This document shows, piece after piece, positions 1 to 10,383 of a stretch of 64,000 bases of DNA (position 1 is the stretch's first letter; each line of letters starts with the position of its first letter). The position numbers were made by a program, and so were the translations under genes. Source of the stretch: Actinocatenispora sp036503555 (GTDB lineage: Bacteria; Actinomycetota; Actinomycetes; Mycobacteriales; Micromonosporaceae); assembly GCA_036503555.1 (NCBI GenBank), contig DASXWQ010000098.1, forward strand, positions 80,944-144,943, in the 5' to 3' direction. The notes under the pieces were generated by a model. That model worked only from the letters and a program-made list of their open reading frames with translations. It had not been told where the DNA came from and did no database searches.

Positions 1-2275
<2,275 letters not shown>

Positions 2276-2409
2276 CCCTCCGCCGCACGGTCCGATCCGC
2301 TGCCGGTACGCTGCGGTGCTCGGCTGTGCCTGCGCTGTGCGCGACGGTGCTGACGAGTGGGCGGATGCCGCTGCTGCGTGTCTTGTCGTATGCAGGTTGC
2401 ACGACCGCC

Positions 2410-2424
2410 TAGTATGGACAATCC
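2410..2424 (+). promoter_or_regulatory. Candidate -10 box placing a leaderless transcript start at GTG 2425
   Basis: TAGTAT (2410-2415) fits the actinobacterial -10 pattern TAnnnT and is followed by 9 nt and then GTG. That distance is typical of leaderless transcripts. I see no convincing -35 hexamer at 16-18 bp. Confidence 0.4.
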
Positions 2425-2628
2425 GTGACTGGGGAGCGGATGCCGGAGGCGATCATGAGTGACGACCGTGACCAGCCAGTTCCCGGCGCCGACCGGGTTC
2501 AGAGTGGGGGAGCGGAGCTGCCGAGGCGCATCCCCGTGCGTACGGGCAGTCACCGTGCGCCGGAGCCGGACGAGGTGCCCGAGGCGCACCTCACGGCGAT
2601 CCTCCGGCACCTGACCACCGAACACTGA
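2425..2628 (+). CDS. Small hypothetical protein, 67 aa
   Basis: Family not recognised. The protein is short, acidic and polar, with no membrane segment or signal peptide; the C-terminal third (PEPDEVPEAHLTAILRHL) could form a helix. About four fifths of third codon positions are G or C, lower than the neighbours but gene-like, and a strong hairpin terminator follows the stop by 11 bp, both of which support a real gene. Two starts compete: GTG 2425 next to a TAGTAT box (leaderless) and ATG 2455 with GGAGG six bases upstream (57 aa). It sits between relA and the reverse-strand cyclophilin. Confidence 0.5.
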   Translation: MTGERMPEAIMSDDRDQPVPGADRVQSGGAELPRRIPVRTGSHRAPEPDEVPEAHLTAILRHLTTEH

Positions 2629-2639
2629 CCGGGACACAC

Positions 2640-2675
2640 ATCGGGCCGGTACCGCCTGGGCGGTGCCGGCCCGAT
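2640..2675. terminator. Bidirectional hairpin terminator
   Basis: A 17-bp stem with one wobble pair and a 2-base loop (left arm from ATCGGGCCGG, right arm ending CCGGCCCGAT) lies between the convergent small gene and the cyclophilin gene. No U-tract is obvious, as is usual for actinobacterial hairpin terminators. Confidence 0.75.
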
Positions 2676-2691
2676 CCGTGTGGTGCCGGGG

Positions 2692-3552
2692 TCAGCTCTT
2701 GCCGGCCCCGCTCGCCGACGGACTGGCGCCGGCCGCCGCGCTCACCCGGAGGCTTCCGATGGTGACCTTCTCCTTCGGCGCGCCGTCGCCCTTGCTCGCG
2801 TTGGCGCCGGTCACGCCCTTCTTCGCCACGGCCTGGACCTTGTCGAGGCCCTTGGTGACCGTGCCGATGACGGTGTAGCTCGCGGGCAGGTCACTGTTGC
2901 CGTACACGATGAAGAACTGGCTGCTGCCGGAGCCGGGCTGCCCGGTGTTCGCGACGGCGACCGTGCCCGCCGGGTACGTGGGCTTCTTGCCGGTCGGCAG
3001 GTTCTCGTCCTTCACGGTGTACGTCGGGCCACCGGAGCCGGTGCCGGACGGGTCGCCGCACTGCAGCACCTCCAGGCCGGACGCCTTGGTGGTGAGCCGG
3101 TGGCAGGTGGTCTTGTCGAAGAACTTCTTGCCCGCCAGGTACGCGAAGCTGTTGACGTTGCACGGCGCCTTGGCGGTGTCGAGCTTGACGTCGACGTCGC
3201 CGACGTTCGTCTTGATCGTCATCGTCTGGGTGCCGGACTTCGGTACGCCGGAGTTGCTGGGCATGCCGACGTCGGTGAGCTTCTGCCCGCTCTGCGCCGT
3301 CGCCTTCGTGTAGCAGCTCGCCGCGGCGGGCGTGGCGGACGCCGAGGCCGACGCCTTCTTCTTCGTGTTGTCCTTGCCGGTGTTCGCCCAGATGAGGGCG
3401 CCGGTGCCGCCTCCGACGACGAGGACGGCGGCGACGATCCCGATGATCGCCAGGGTCTGCCGGCGCTTGCGCGCGGTCGCGGCGCGGCGGGCCATCTGCC
3501 GCTCCAGTTTCGCGCGGGCCAGTGCGCGCTGGCGGTTCCTGCTGGAAGCCAC
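2692..3552 (-). CDS. Membrane-anchored cyclophilin-type peptidyl-prolyl isomerase
   Basis: A 286-aa predicted peptidyl-prolyl cis-trans isomerase that speeds folding of exported or surface proteins. The start is GTG at 3552, chosen because AGGGGAG precedes it by six bases; an in-frame extension to 3645 lacks a ribosome binding site. A basic cytoplasmic N-terminus (RQMARRAATARKRR) is followed by one membrane helix (about 33-53), a Ser/Ala/Lys-rich linker and the cyclophilin domain (about 105-265). The catalytic Arg sits in CHRL and the core motif in SSQFFI. The C-terminal tail is Ala/Ser/Gly-rich. In many actinobacteria a gene of this kind follows relA. Confidence 0.9.
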   Translation of the reverse strand: MASSRNRQRALARAKLERQMARRAATARKRRQTLAIIGIVAAVLVVGGGTGALIWANTGKDNTKKKASASASATPAAASCYTKATAQSGQKLTDVGMPSNSGVPKSGTQTMTIKTNVGDVDVKLDTAKAPCNVNSFAYLAGKKFFDKTTCHRLTTKASGLEVLQCGDPSGTGSGGPTYTVKDENLPTGKKPTYPAGTVAVANTGQPGSGSSQFFIVYGNSDLPASYTVIGTVTKGLDKVQAVAKKGVTGANASKGDGAPKEKVTIGSLRVSAAAGASPSASGAGKS

Positions 3553-3851
3553 CGTGTGCTCCCCTCCCCGGGTGTCGATGTGCAAGGACGTCATCTCGGC
3601 GACACGCGGACAAACGGGTCGGTGTGCCGGCGGGTTCGGGCGCAAACGGCACCCGGCCCAGCGTCAAAGGTTAACCAACTGTGATCGGCCGCCGCGCGGG
3701 CCCGGGCGGAACAAATGCATAACGGTCGCCTGTGAACCCTCCGGTACACACTCCTGGCGGTCGGTGGCGGAACGTACGCCGGTAGGCTTGGACACCGGAT
3801 CCGCCGCGTCGCCGCGCTCGCGGCCGGCGGTCGCGCCGCAGGAAGGACGCC
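3553..3851. other. Divergent spacer between cyclophilin and MBL genes
   Basis: About 300 bp that must hold two outward promoters. I can point to a TAGGCT (-10-like, about 3784) facing the MBL gene and a TTGACG on the reverse strand near 3665, but neither has a convincing partner hexamer. No repeat or RNA gene is apparent. Confidence 0.3.
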
Positions 3852-4589
3852 ATGCTCGTCGCCGGGTTCCCCGCCACCGTGTTCGGCACGAACTGCTATG
3901 TCGTGGCGCCCGACACCGGCGAGGAGTGCGTCGTCGTCGACCCGGGCATCGGCGTCGCCGACCGGCTCGCGGAGATCGTCGCCGAGTACCGGCTGCGACC
4001 CGTCGCCGTGCTGCTCACGCACGGACACATCGACCACACGTACTCGGTGGTGCCGGTGTGCGGGGCGCGGGGCATCCCGGCGTACGTGCATTCGGACGAC
4101 CGGAAGATGCTGGCCGACCCGGCGGACGGGCTGTCACCGGAGCTCGCCGCCGCCCTGCGGCAGCTGCCCGGCGGTCTGGTGCCGACCGAGCCGGACGACG
4201 TGGTCGAGCTGACCGACGGGGCGAGCGTGGCGCTGGCCGGGCTGGAGTTCGCGGTCGACCATGCGCCCGGCCATACCGGGGGGTCGGTGATGTTCCGTCT
4301 CCCGGGCGGGGTGCGGCGCGCGGGCGCCGAGCTGCCGCCGGAGCGGACGGAGCTGGTCGAGGCCAGCGAGGTCTGCTTCACCGGGGACGTGCTCTTCGCC
4401 GGCTCCGTCGGACGCGTCGACCTGCCGGGCGGCAGCGCCGAGCAGATGGCCGACAGCCTGCGCCGGCGGGTGCTCCCGCTGGCCGACGGCGTCGCCGTCC
4501 TGCCCGGCCACGGCCCGCACACCACGATCGGCCGCGAGCGTCGCACCAACCCGTACCTGCTGGATCCGGGCGTGCTCGCCGGCCACTGA
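3852..4589 (+). CDS. Metallo-beta-lactamase fold hydrolase (glyoxalase II-like)
   Basis: A 245-aa Zn-dependent hydrolase of the hydroxyacylglutathione hydrolase-like branch. The metal motif THGHIDH has His57, His59, Asp61 and His62; a further ligand His lies in APGHTGG, an Asp in FTGDVLF, and the last His in LPGHGPH. The AGGAAGGA ribosome binding site precedes ATG 3852. The true substrate is unknown: actinobacteria generally lack glutathione, so a mycothiol or other thioester is possible, but this is inference. Its place between the cyclophilin gene and hisS is conserved in actinobacteria such as Mycobacterium. Confidence 0.85.
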   Translation: MLVAGFPATVFGTNCYVVAPDTGEECVVVDPGIGVADRLAEIVAEYRLRPVAVLLTHGHIDHTYSVVPVCGARGIPAYVHSDDRKMLADPADGLSPELAAALRQLPGGLVPTEPDDVVELTDGASVALAGLEFAVDHAPGHTGGSVMFRLPGGVRRAGAELPPERTELVEASEVCFTGDVLFAGSVGRVDLPGGSAEQMADSLRRRVLPLADGVAVLPGHGPHTTIGRERRTNPYLLDPGVLAGH

Positions 4590-4595
4590 TCTTTT

Positions 4596-4616
4596 CCGAG
4601 AAACGACCGTTTCCGG
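4596..4616. repeat. Short inverted repeat upstream of hisS
   Basis: CCGAGAAACG and CGTTTCCGG face each other across AC, with one bulged A. It lies in the 72-bp MBL-hisS gap. It could be a protein-binding site or an RNA hairpin in the hisS leader; there is no U-tract after it. Confidence 0.4.
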
Positions 4617-4661
4617 CGTGCCGCGCCAGCCGCGGCCGCCGTGCCATGCCGAGAGGTTTCC

Positions 4662-5987
4662 ATGAGCAAGCCGACCCCGCTGAGCGGGTTCCCGGAGTGG
4701 CTGCCCGCCGGGCAGATCGTCGAGCGCCAGGTCGTCGAGGCCCTGCGCCGGACGTTCGAGCTGTACGGGTTCGCCCCGCTGACCACCCGCGCCGTCGAGC
4801 CGTTGGACCAGTTGCTGCGCAAGGGCGAGACCTCGAAGGAGGTGTACGTGCTGCGCCGGCTGCAGGCCGACGCCGACGACTCGTCCGACTCGGGCCTGGG
4901 CCTGCACTTCGACCTCACCGTCCCGTTCGCCCGGTACGTACTGGAGAACGCGGGCAAGCTGCAGTTCCCGTTCCGGCGGTACCAGATCCAGCCGTGCTGG
5001 CGGGGTGAGCGGCCGCAGGAGGGCCGCTACCGGGAGTTCCTGCAGGCGGACATCGACATCGTGGACCGGGACACACTGCCGGCGCACTACGAGGTGGAGC
5101 TGCCGCTGGTGATCGCGGACGCGCTGCGCGAGCTGCCGCTGCCGCCGGTGACCATGCACGTCAACAACCGGAAGCTGTGCCAGGGCTTCTACACCGGGTT
5201 GGGGCTGTCCGACCCGATGGAGGCCATCCGGATCGTCGACAAGATCGACAAGATCGGTCCAGCGGCCGTCGCGGAGCAGCTGACCACGGCGTTGGGGGCG
5301 AGCGACGAGCAGGCGAAGGCGTGCCTGGCGCTGGCGGAGATCAACACCACGGACGCCTCGTTCGCGGACCGGGTCGCGGCGCTCGGCGTCTCCGACCGGC
5401 TGCTCGACACCGGGATCGAGGAGCTGGTCGCGGTCGTCGAGGCCGCGGCGGAGCACGCGCCGGGCCTGCTCGTCGCCGACCTGAAGATCGCCCGCGGGCT
5501 CGACTACTACACCGGCACCGTGTACGAGACGTTCCTGGCCGGCAGCGAGTCGCTCGGCTCGATCTGTTCCGGCGGCAGGTACGACAACCTCGCCAGCTCC
5601 GGCGACGAGTCGTACCCGGGGGTCGGGCTGTCGATCGGCGTGTCGCGGATCCTGGGCCGGCTGCTGGGGCAGGGCGAGCTGACCGCCACGCGTACGGTGC
5701 CGACGTGCGTGCTGGTCGCGCTGCCGAACGACGAGGCCCGCGCCGACTGCGACCGGCTGGCGATGGTGCTGCGGCGGCGCGGCATCGCGACCGAGGTGGC
5801 GCCGGCGGCGCAGAAGTACGGCAAGCAGATCCGGTTCGCGCAGCGGCGCGGCATCCCGTTCGTCGCGTTCCCGGGCGAGGAGGGTGTGGAGGTACGGGAC
5901 ATCCGGTCCGGCGAGCAGGGTGCGGTGGACCCGGCCAGCTGGCAGCCGCCGGCCGAGGACCTGTACCCGCGGATCGTCGCCGGCTGA
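4662..5987 (+). CDS. hisS: Histidyl-tRNA synthetase (variant type)
   Basis: Class II synthetase charging tRNA-His, 441 aa. Start ATG 4662 is chosen over an in-frame ATG at 4641 because GAGAGG lies just upstream and MSKPTP fits remembered relatives. Motif 2 appears as FRRYQIQPCWRGERPQ followed by GRYREFLQADIDIVD, the histidine-specific motif as GLDYYTGTVYE, and motif 3 as GVGLSIGVSR. A C-terminal anticodon-binding domain follows (about 340-425). The motif 2 loop (REFLQADIDIV) looks more like the archaeal/eukaryotic pattern than the RQFHQxGxE pattern of E. coli and Streptomyces HisRS. It lies in the conserved hisS-aspS region. Confidence 0.93.
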   Translation: MSKPTPLSGFPEWLPAGQIVERQVVEALRRTFELYGFAPLTTRAVEPLDQLLRKGETSKEVYVLRRLQADADDSSDSGLGLHFDLTVPFARYVLENAGKLQFPFRRYQIQPCWRGERPQEGRYREFLQADIDIVDRDTLPAHYEVELPLVIADALRELPLPPVTMHVNNRKLCQGFYTGLGLSDPMEAIRIVDKIDKIGPAAVAEQLTTALGASDEQAKACLALAEINTTDASFADRVAALGVSDRLLDTGIEELVAVVEAAAEHAPGLLVADLKIARGLDYYTGTVYETFLAGSESLGSICSGGRYDNLASSGDESYPGVGLSIGVSRILGRLLGQGELTATRTVPTCVLVALPNDEARADCDRLAMVLRRRGIATEVAPAAQKYGKQIRFAQRRGIPFVAFPGEEGVEVRDIRSGEQGAVDPASWQPPAEDLYPRIVAG

Positions 5988-6036
5988 CGGCTGGAAGAAT
6001 TCGGGACCAGAGACACGATCGGTAAGGAGACAGCTC

Positions 6037-7851
6037 GTGATCCGCACTGACGCGGCAGGCACGCTGCGCGCCGAGCACATCGGACACCAGGTCACGCTGG
6101 CCGGCTGGGTGGCGCGCCGCCGGGACCACGGTGGCGTCATCTTCGTGGACCTGCGGGACGCGTCGGGCGTGGTCCAGGTCGTGTTCCGGGGCGGCAGCGC
6201 CGACGCCGACACCGCGGCGGCCGCCGCGCACGTGCTCCGCAGCGAGTACTGCGTACGGATCGTCGGCACCGTCGAGCGCCGGCCCGCCGGCAACGAGAAC
6301 CCGGACCTGCCCACCGGCGAGGTGGAGCTGACCGTCACGGAGCTGACGGTGCTGAGCGAGTCGGCGCCGCTGCCGTTCCCGATCGACGAGCACGTCGGGG
6401 TCGGCGAGGAGGCCCGGCTCAAGTACCGCTACCTGGACCTGCGGCGGAGCGGCCCGGCGGCGGCGCTGCGGCTGCGCAGCAACGCGAACCGGATCGCCCG
6501 GGGTGTGCTCGACGAGCGCGACTTCGTGGAGATCGAGACGCCGACGCTGACCCGGTCGACGCCGGAGGGCGCCCGCGACTTCCTGGTCCCGGTCCGCCTC
6601 CAGCCCGGCAGCTGGTACGCGTTGCCCCAGTCGCCGCAGCTGTTCAAGCAGCTGCTGATGGTGGCCGGGATGGAGCGCTACTACCAGATCGCCCGGTGCT
6701 ACCGGGACGAGGACTTCCGGGCCGACCGGCAGCCGGAGTTCACCCAGCTCGACATCGAGATGTCGTTCGTGACGCAGGACGACGTGATCGACGTCGGCGA
6801 GGCGATCACGGCGGCGCTGTGGAAGGAGCTGGCCGGGGTCGAGATCCCGCGCCCGATCCCGCGCATCACCTGGCACGACGCCATGGACCGGTACGGCTCG
6901 GACAAGCCCGACCTGCGCTACGACCTGCAGCTCACCGAGCTGACCGACTACCTGCGCGGCACCGAGTTCCGGGTGTTCTCGGGCGCCATCGCCGCCGGCG
7001 GGTACGTCGGCGCCGTGGTGATGCCGGGCGGCGCGAGCCAGTCCCGCAAGGAGCTGGACGGTTGGCAGGACTGGGCGAAGGCGCGCGGTGCCCGCGGCCT
7101 GGCGTACGTCGTGTTCGACGGGGAGTCGGGCGCGCCGAAGGGCCCGGTGGCGAAGAACCTGTCGGAGGAGCACCTGGCCGGGCTGGCCGACGCGGTCGGC
7201 GCGAAGCCGGGCGACGCGGTGTTCTTCGCGGCGGGGGAGCGGATCGGCGCGCAGGAGCTGCTGGGCGCGGCGCGGCAGGAGGTGGCGCGGCGTACCGGGC
7301 TGGTCGACGAGGACGCCTGGGCGTTCTGCTGGGTGACCGACGCGCCGATGTTCCTGCCGGTCGAGTCGACCGACGACGTGGCCGTCGGGTCGGGGTCGTG
7401 GACGGCGGTGCACCACCCGTTCACGTCGCCGACCGGTGAGTGGCTCGACTCGTTCGAGCAGGACCCGGGCCGGGCGCTGGCGTACGCGTACGACATCGTC
7501 TGCAACGGCAACGAGATCGGCGGCGGCTCGATCCGTATCCACCAGGGCGAGGTGCAGCGGCGGGTGTTCGACCTGCTGGGCATCACGCCGGACGACGCGG
7601 CGGAGAAGTTCGGCTTCCTGCTGGAGGCGTTCAAGTACGGCCCGCCGCCGCACGGCGGCATCGCGTTCGGCTGGGACCGGGTGTGCATGCTGCTGGCCGG
7701 CGCGGACAGCATCCGGGACGTGATCGCGTTCCCGAAGTCGGGTGGCGGGTTCGATCCGCTGACCGGCGCGCCGACACCGATCACGCCGCAGCAGCGGCGG
7801 GAGGCGGGCGTCGACGCGAAGCCGAAGCCGAAGACCGACCCGGCTCCGTAG
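6037..7851 (+). CDS. aspS: Aspartyl-tRNA synthetase
   Basis: Bacterial-type class II synthetase, 604 aa, attaching aspartate to tRNA. Start GTG 6037 has AAGGAGA upstream; the longer open frame back to 5884 overlaps hisS and is not needed. An N-terminal OB-fold anticodon-binding domain (GWVARRRDHGGVIFVDLRD) is followed by the catalytic core: motif 2 around YYQIARCYRDEDFRADRQPEF, a GAD insertion domain in the middle, and motif 3 in GGIAFGWDRV. The C-terminal Lys/Pro-rich tail is short. The 49-bp gap after hisS suggests co-transcription. Confidence 0.96.
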   Translation: MIRTDAAGTLRAEHIGHQVTLAGWVARRRDHGGVIFVDLRDASGVVQVVFRGGSADADTAAAAAHVLRSEYCVRIVGTVERRPAGNENPDLPTGEVELTVTELTVLSESAPLPFPIDEHVGVGEEARLKYRYLDLRRSGPAAALRLRSNANRIARGVLDERDFVEIETPTLTRSTPEGARDFLVPVRLQPGSWYALPQSPQLFKQLLMVAGMERYYQIARCYRDEDFRADRQPEFTQLDIEMSFVTQDDVIDVGEAITAALWKELAGVEIPRPIPRITWHDAMDRYGSDKPDLRYDLQLTELTDYLRGTEFRVFSGAIAAGGYVGAVVMPGGASQSRKELDGWQDWAKARGARGLAYVVFDGESGAPKGPVAKNLSEEHLAGLADAVGAKPGDAVFFAAGERIGAQELLGAARQEVARRTGLVDEDAWAFCWVTDAPMFLPVESTDDVAVGSGSWTAVHHPFTSPTGEWLDSFEQDPGRALAYAYDIVCNGNEIGGGSIRIHQGEVQRRVFDLLGITPDDAAEKFGFLLEAFKYGPPPHGGIAFGWDRVCMLLAGADSIRDVIAFPKSGGGFDPLTGAPTPITPQQRREAGVDAKPKPKTDPAP

Positions 7852-7888
7852 CCGCGTCCCGGCCGGCCCGGCACCGACGGACCGGCCG

Positions 7889-7902
7889 TAGGATCCGCTG
7901 CC
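7889..7902 (+). promoter_or_regulatory. Candidate -10 box for a leaderless SDR transcript
   Basis: TAGGAT (7889-7894) ends 8 nt before the ATG at 7903, and no Shine-Dalgarno sequence lies in between. No clear -35 box is seen. Confidence 0.4.
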
Positions 7903-8730
7903 ATGACGCGCACGATGCTCATCACCGGCGCCAGCGGGCACCTCGGTCGCCGCGTGGCCCGGCGTGCGGTCGCGGCCGGCTGGACCGTCACCGGCACGTA
8001 CCACAGTGGACGGTCCGATGTGGACGGTGTGCGCTGGCGCCGGCTCGACCTGCGGGACCGTACGGCGGCCGACGCGCTCGTCGACGAGCTTCGGCCGGAC
8101 GCGGTGGTGCACACCGCGACGGTGCCGGACGGCAACGACTGGGCGGTGATCGCCGACGGTACGGCCGCGGTGGCGGTGGCGTCGGCCCGGGTCGGCGCCC
8201 GACTGGTGCACGTGTCGAGCGACGCGGTGCTGTCGGGCCGGTGCCCGCCGTACGACGAGGCGGCGCAGCCGGACCCGGCCAGCCGGTACGGTGCGGCGAA
8301 GGCGGCCGGCGAGACCGCGGTGCGGGCCGTGGCGCGGGGTGCGGCGATCGTCCGGGTGTCGCTGATCCTCGGCGACGGGGACAGCAAGCACGAGAGGCTG
8401 GTGCGCGCGCTGCACGACGGTGCGCCGGGTGCGCTGTTCACCGACCTGTACCGGATGCCGTCGCACGCCGACGATCTCGCCGCCGCCCTGGTGGAGCTGG
8501 CGGACGGGGACCACGCCGGCGTGCTGAACGTCGCGGGCCCGGACCGGGTGACGTACGCGGAGCTGGGTCGGCTGGTTGCGGCGCGGGACGGGCTGGACCC
8601 GGCGCGGATCCCGACGGTCCGGGCCGCGGAGCGCGGCGTACGGCTGGCGGTCGATCCGCGGCTGGACACGACGCTCGCCGGGTCGGTGCTGACGACCCGG
8701 CTGCGCGGCGTGCGGGAGTTTCTGGCCTGA
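7903..8730 (+). CDS. NAD(P)-dependent SDR/epimerase-like protein (RmlD-like)
   Basis: A 275-aa extended short-chain dehydrogenase/reductase-type protein. The Rossmann glycine motif is TGASGHLG near the N-terminus. The catalytic region shows HVSSDAVLSG, and YGAAK carries the YxxxK pair. The pattern resembles dTDP-4-dehydrorhamnose reductase and other sugar-nucleotide-modifying proteins, but no sugar-pathway gene lies nearby, so the substrate is unknown. No ribosome binding site precedes ATG 7903. It is the first gene of the accessory stretch after aspS and ends 4 bp from the convergent membrane-protein gene. Confidence 0.8.
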   Translation: MTRTMLITGASGHLGRRVARRAVAAGWTVTGTYHSGRSDVDGVRWRRLDLRDRTAADALVDELRPDAVVHTATVPDGNDWAVIADGTAAVAVASARVGARLVHVSSDAVLSGRCPPYDEAAQPDPASRYGAAKAAGETAVRAVARGAAIVRVSLILGDGDSKHERLVRALHDGAPGALFTDLYRMPSHADDLAAALVELADGDHAGVLNVAGPDRVTYAELGRLVAARDGLDPARIPTVRAAERGVRLAVDPRLDTTLAGSVLTTRLRGVREFLA

Positions 8731-8734
8731 CGGG

Positions 8735-9286
8735 TCAGCGGACGGGCGGCAGGCCGCGCTGGCGGGTGAGGCTGGCCGCGGCGGTGCCGCGGACGATCGC
8801 GGTGATGGCGATCCCGCCGATGAGGTTGATGACCGCGGTCGGCATCACGGTCAGCCAGCCGCCCTCGCGCTGGTGCACGCCGAGCGGGATGAGCACCAGG
8901 ATCGCCGTGCACAGCGCGCCGATCCAACCGAAGTAGAACAGCGGCCGCGGCGTGCCGACGAGCAGCAGGTGCATCACGGCCGTGGCCAGCAGCGAGGCCA
9001 CGACCCCGGCGAACGCGTACCCGATCATCGACGGGTTGAAAGGGTCGCCGTTGGGCTTGACGCCGAGGATGGTCTGGCCGAGCACGTTGCCGACGATGAG
9101 GAAGCCGACGACGGCCAGCAGCGCCGCGATGAGCGCCGTGACCACGCCACCGGTCCACAGCCGGACCGGGTTGAAGATGGGCTCGCGGCGCGGCGCCGGG
9201 GCGCTGGGCCGCTCGGCGATGCGGGTCTCGTCGACGTCCGGCTCCGGCCGGTGCGGGTCCGGGGACGCCGAGCCGTACCAGGTCAC
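8735..9286 (-). CDS. Four-helix membrane protein (possibly DUF6069)
   Basis: A 183-aa integral membrane protein. GTG 9286 is preferred because GGAGG lies five bases upstream; an ATG at 9334 would add 16 residues without a site. A polar, proline-rich N-terminal stretch (about 1-40) is followed by four hydrophobic segments at roughly 42-66, 82-104, 110-132 and 142-165. It resembles small actinobacterial membrane proteins grouped as DUF6069, a recollection that needs a profile search. No catalytic motif is visible. It lies 81 bp downstream of the sulfotransferase on the same strand. Confidence 0.7.
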   Translation of the reverse strand: MTWYGSASPDPHRPEPDVDETRIAERPSAPAPRREPIFNPVRLWTGGVVTALIAALLAVVGFLIVGNVLGQTILGVKPNGDPFNPSMIGYAFAGVVASLLATAVMHLLLVGTPRPLFYFGWIGALCTAILVLIPLGVHQREGGWLTVMPTAVINLIGGIAITAIVRGTAAASLTRQRGLPPVR

Positions 9287-9367
9287 AGCCACCTCCGCGG
9301 CGAGGAACGGGTGTCTGGACCCATCATCGATCATCGGGAGCGGAAGTGCACCCCGGTGACGCCACGG

Positions 9368-10192
9368 TCAGTCAGGTATCGGATAGTCCCAGGCCCGGCA
9401 GATGTCGTGCAGCCCGACGGGTACGTCGTCGGGAACCGGCCGGGCGGCCTGCACCTCGCCGGAGTTGATCTTGCCGGTCCAGTCGCCGAGGCCGCGCCGG
9501 AACCGGGTGTGCCCCTGCCGCCCGTACTCGAGCATGCCGCGCTCCCAGTCGATGCCGAGCCAGTCGCACAGCCGGTGCGTCTCGCGCTCCGGCCGCTCGG
9601 TCAGGTCCTCGTACCGGACGTCGATGCCGGTCAGCTCGCCGCGCGCCTTCTCCAGCGTCGTCAGGTACCGCAGGACGTCGGTGACGGCCTCGTCGGCGGA
9701 CAGGTTCGGCCGCGCCTCCCGCCACGACCGGTAGATCGAGCCCGGGTGCCGCAGCAGGAACACGAACCGGGCGTCGCGCCAGGTGTCCGCGAGCGTCTGG
9801 TACGCGAAGACGTGGTTCGGGGTCTTCTCCACCAGGGTCGGCTTGCCGCTGCGGCGCAGCGCCGCGTCGAGCAGCCGGTCCCGCAACAGCGCTGTCAGCT
9901 CGGTGTCGTCGAAGCCCAGCTCGCCCATCGCCTGCTCCGCGAACCAACCGGACACGTTCGCGCTGATGTCGGACAGGTGCAGCTCATGCGGCGCGTACAG
10001 CTTCGAGTGGCTGCCGAGGACCGCGCGCAGGAGGGTGGAGCCGCTGCGGACCGAGGTGAGGATGAAGACCGGCGCGCGCAGCAGCCGCCCGGCGCGGGTC
10101 ACCGGGCGGCCGTCGCCGCCCTGCCGTACGCGGACGAGCTGGTAGCCGACGGTGCGGCTGAGCGCTGAGTTGATCGTGCGTTTCATGGACAT
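9368..10192 (-). CDS. Sulfotransferase family protein
   Basis: Predicted PAPS-dependent sulfotransferase, 274 aa, moving a sulfuryl group to a hydroxyl or amine of an unknown acceptor. The 5'-phosphosulfate loop is LTSVRSGSTLLRAVL (about 45-59), and the 3'-phosphate-binding motif is FLLRHPGSIYRSW (about 137-149). Start ATG 10192 is the most natural; a TTG at 10273 extends the frame without a ribosome binding site, and ATG 10186 is also possible. No cysD, cysN or cysC genes for PAPS supply are in the window. The shared spacer with the next forward gene carries striking palindromes. Confidence 0.82.
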   Translation of the reverse strand: MSMKRTINSALSRTVGYQLVRVRQGGDGRPVTRAGRLLRAPVFILTSVRSGSTLLRAVLGSHSKLYAPHELHLSDISANVSGWFAEQAMGELGFDDTELTALLRDRLLDAALRRSGKPTLVEKTPNHVFAYQTLADTWRDARFVFLLRHPGSIYRSWREARPNLSADEAVTDVLRYLTTLEKARGELTGIDVRYEDLTERPERETHRLCDWLGIDWERGMLEYGRQGHTRFRRGLGDWTGKINSGEVQAARPVPDDVPVGLHDICRAWDYPIPD

Positions 10193-10269
10193 CGCAGCGG
10201 GACGGTAGGCGGCGAACTGATGATTTTGCTGTGCGTTTACCTGGAGGAGTTCATGGTTGCATGGCCCGC

Positions 10270-10303
10270 TCAACCCTGGGGTTGACTCCGCGGACCCAAC
10301 CCC
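10270..10303. promoter_or_regulatory. Overlapping palindromes, candidate operator
   Basis: Two palindromes share the CAACCC/GGGTTG half-site. TCAACCC-TG-GGGTTGA is centred at 10277.5, and GGGGTTG (10278-10284) faces CAACCCC (10297-10303) around an inner TCCGCGGA, centred at 10290.5. They lie between the divergent sulfotransferase and the membrane-protein/two-component genes, so one bound regulator could act on both. Confidence 0.5.
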
Positions 10304-10383
10304 ACGCCGATGTGCGGCCCGCCGTGCGGCCGTAGCGTCGTGGACGTTGGCAACAACCCCTTCTCGTACCGATGGAGCAGCTC

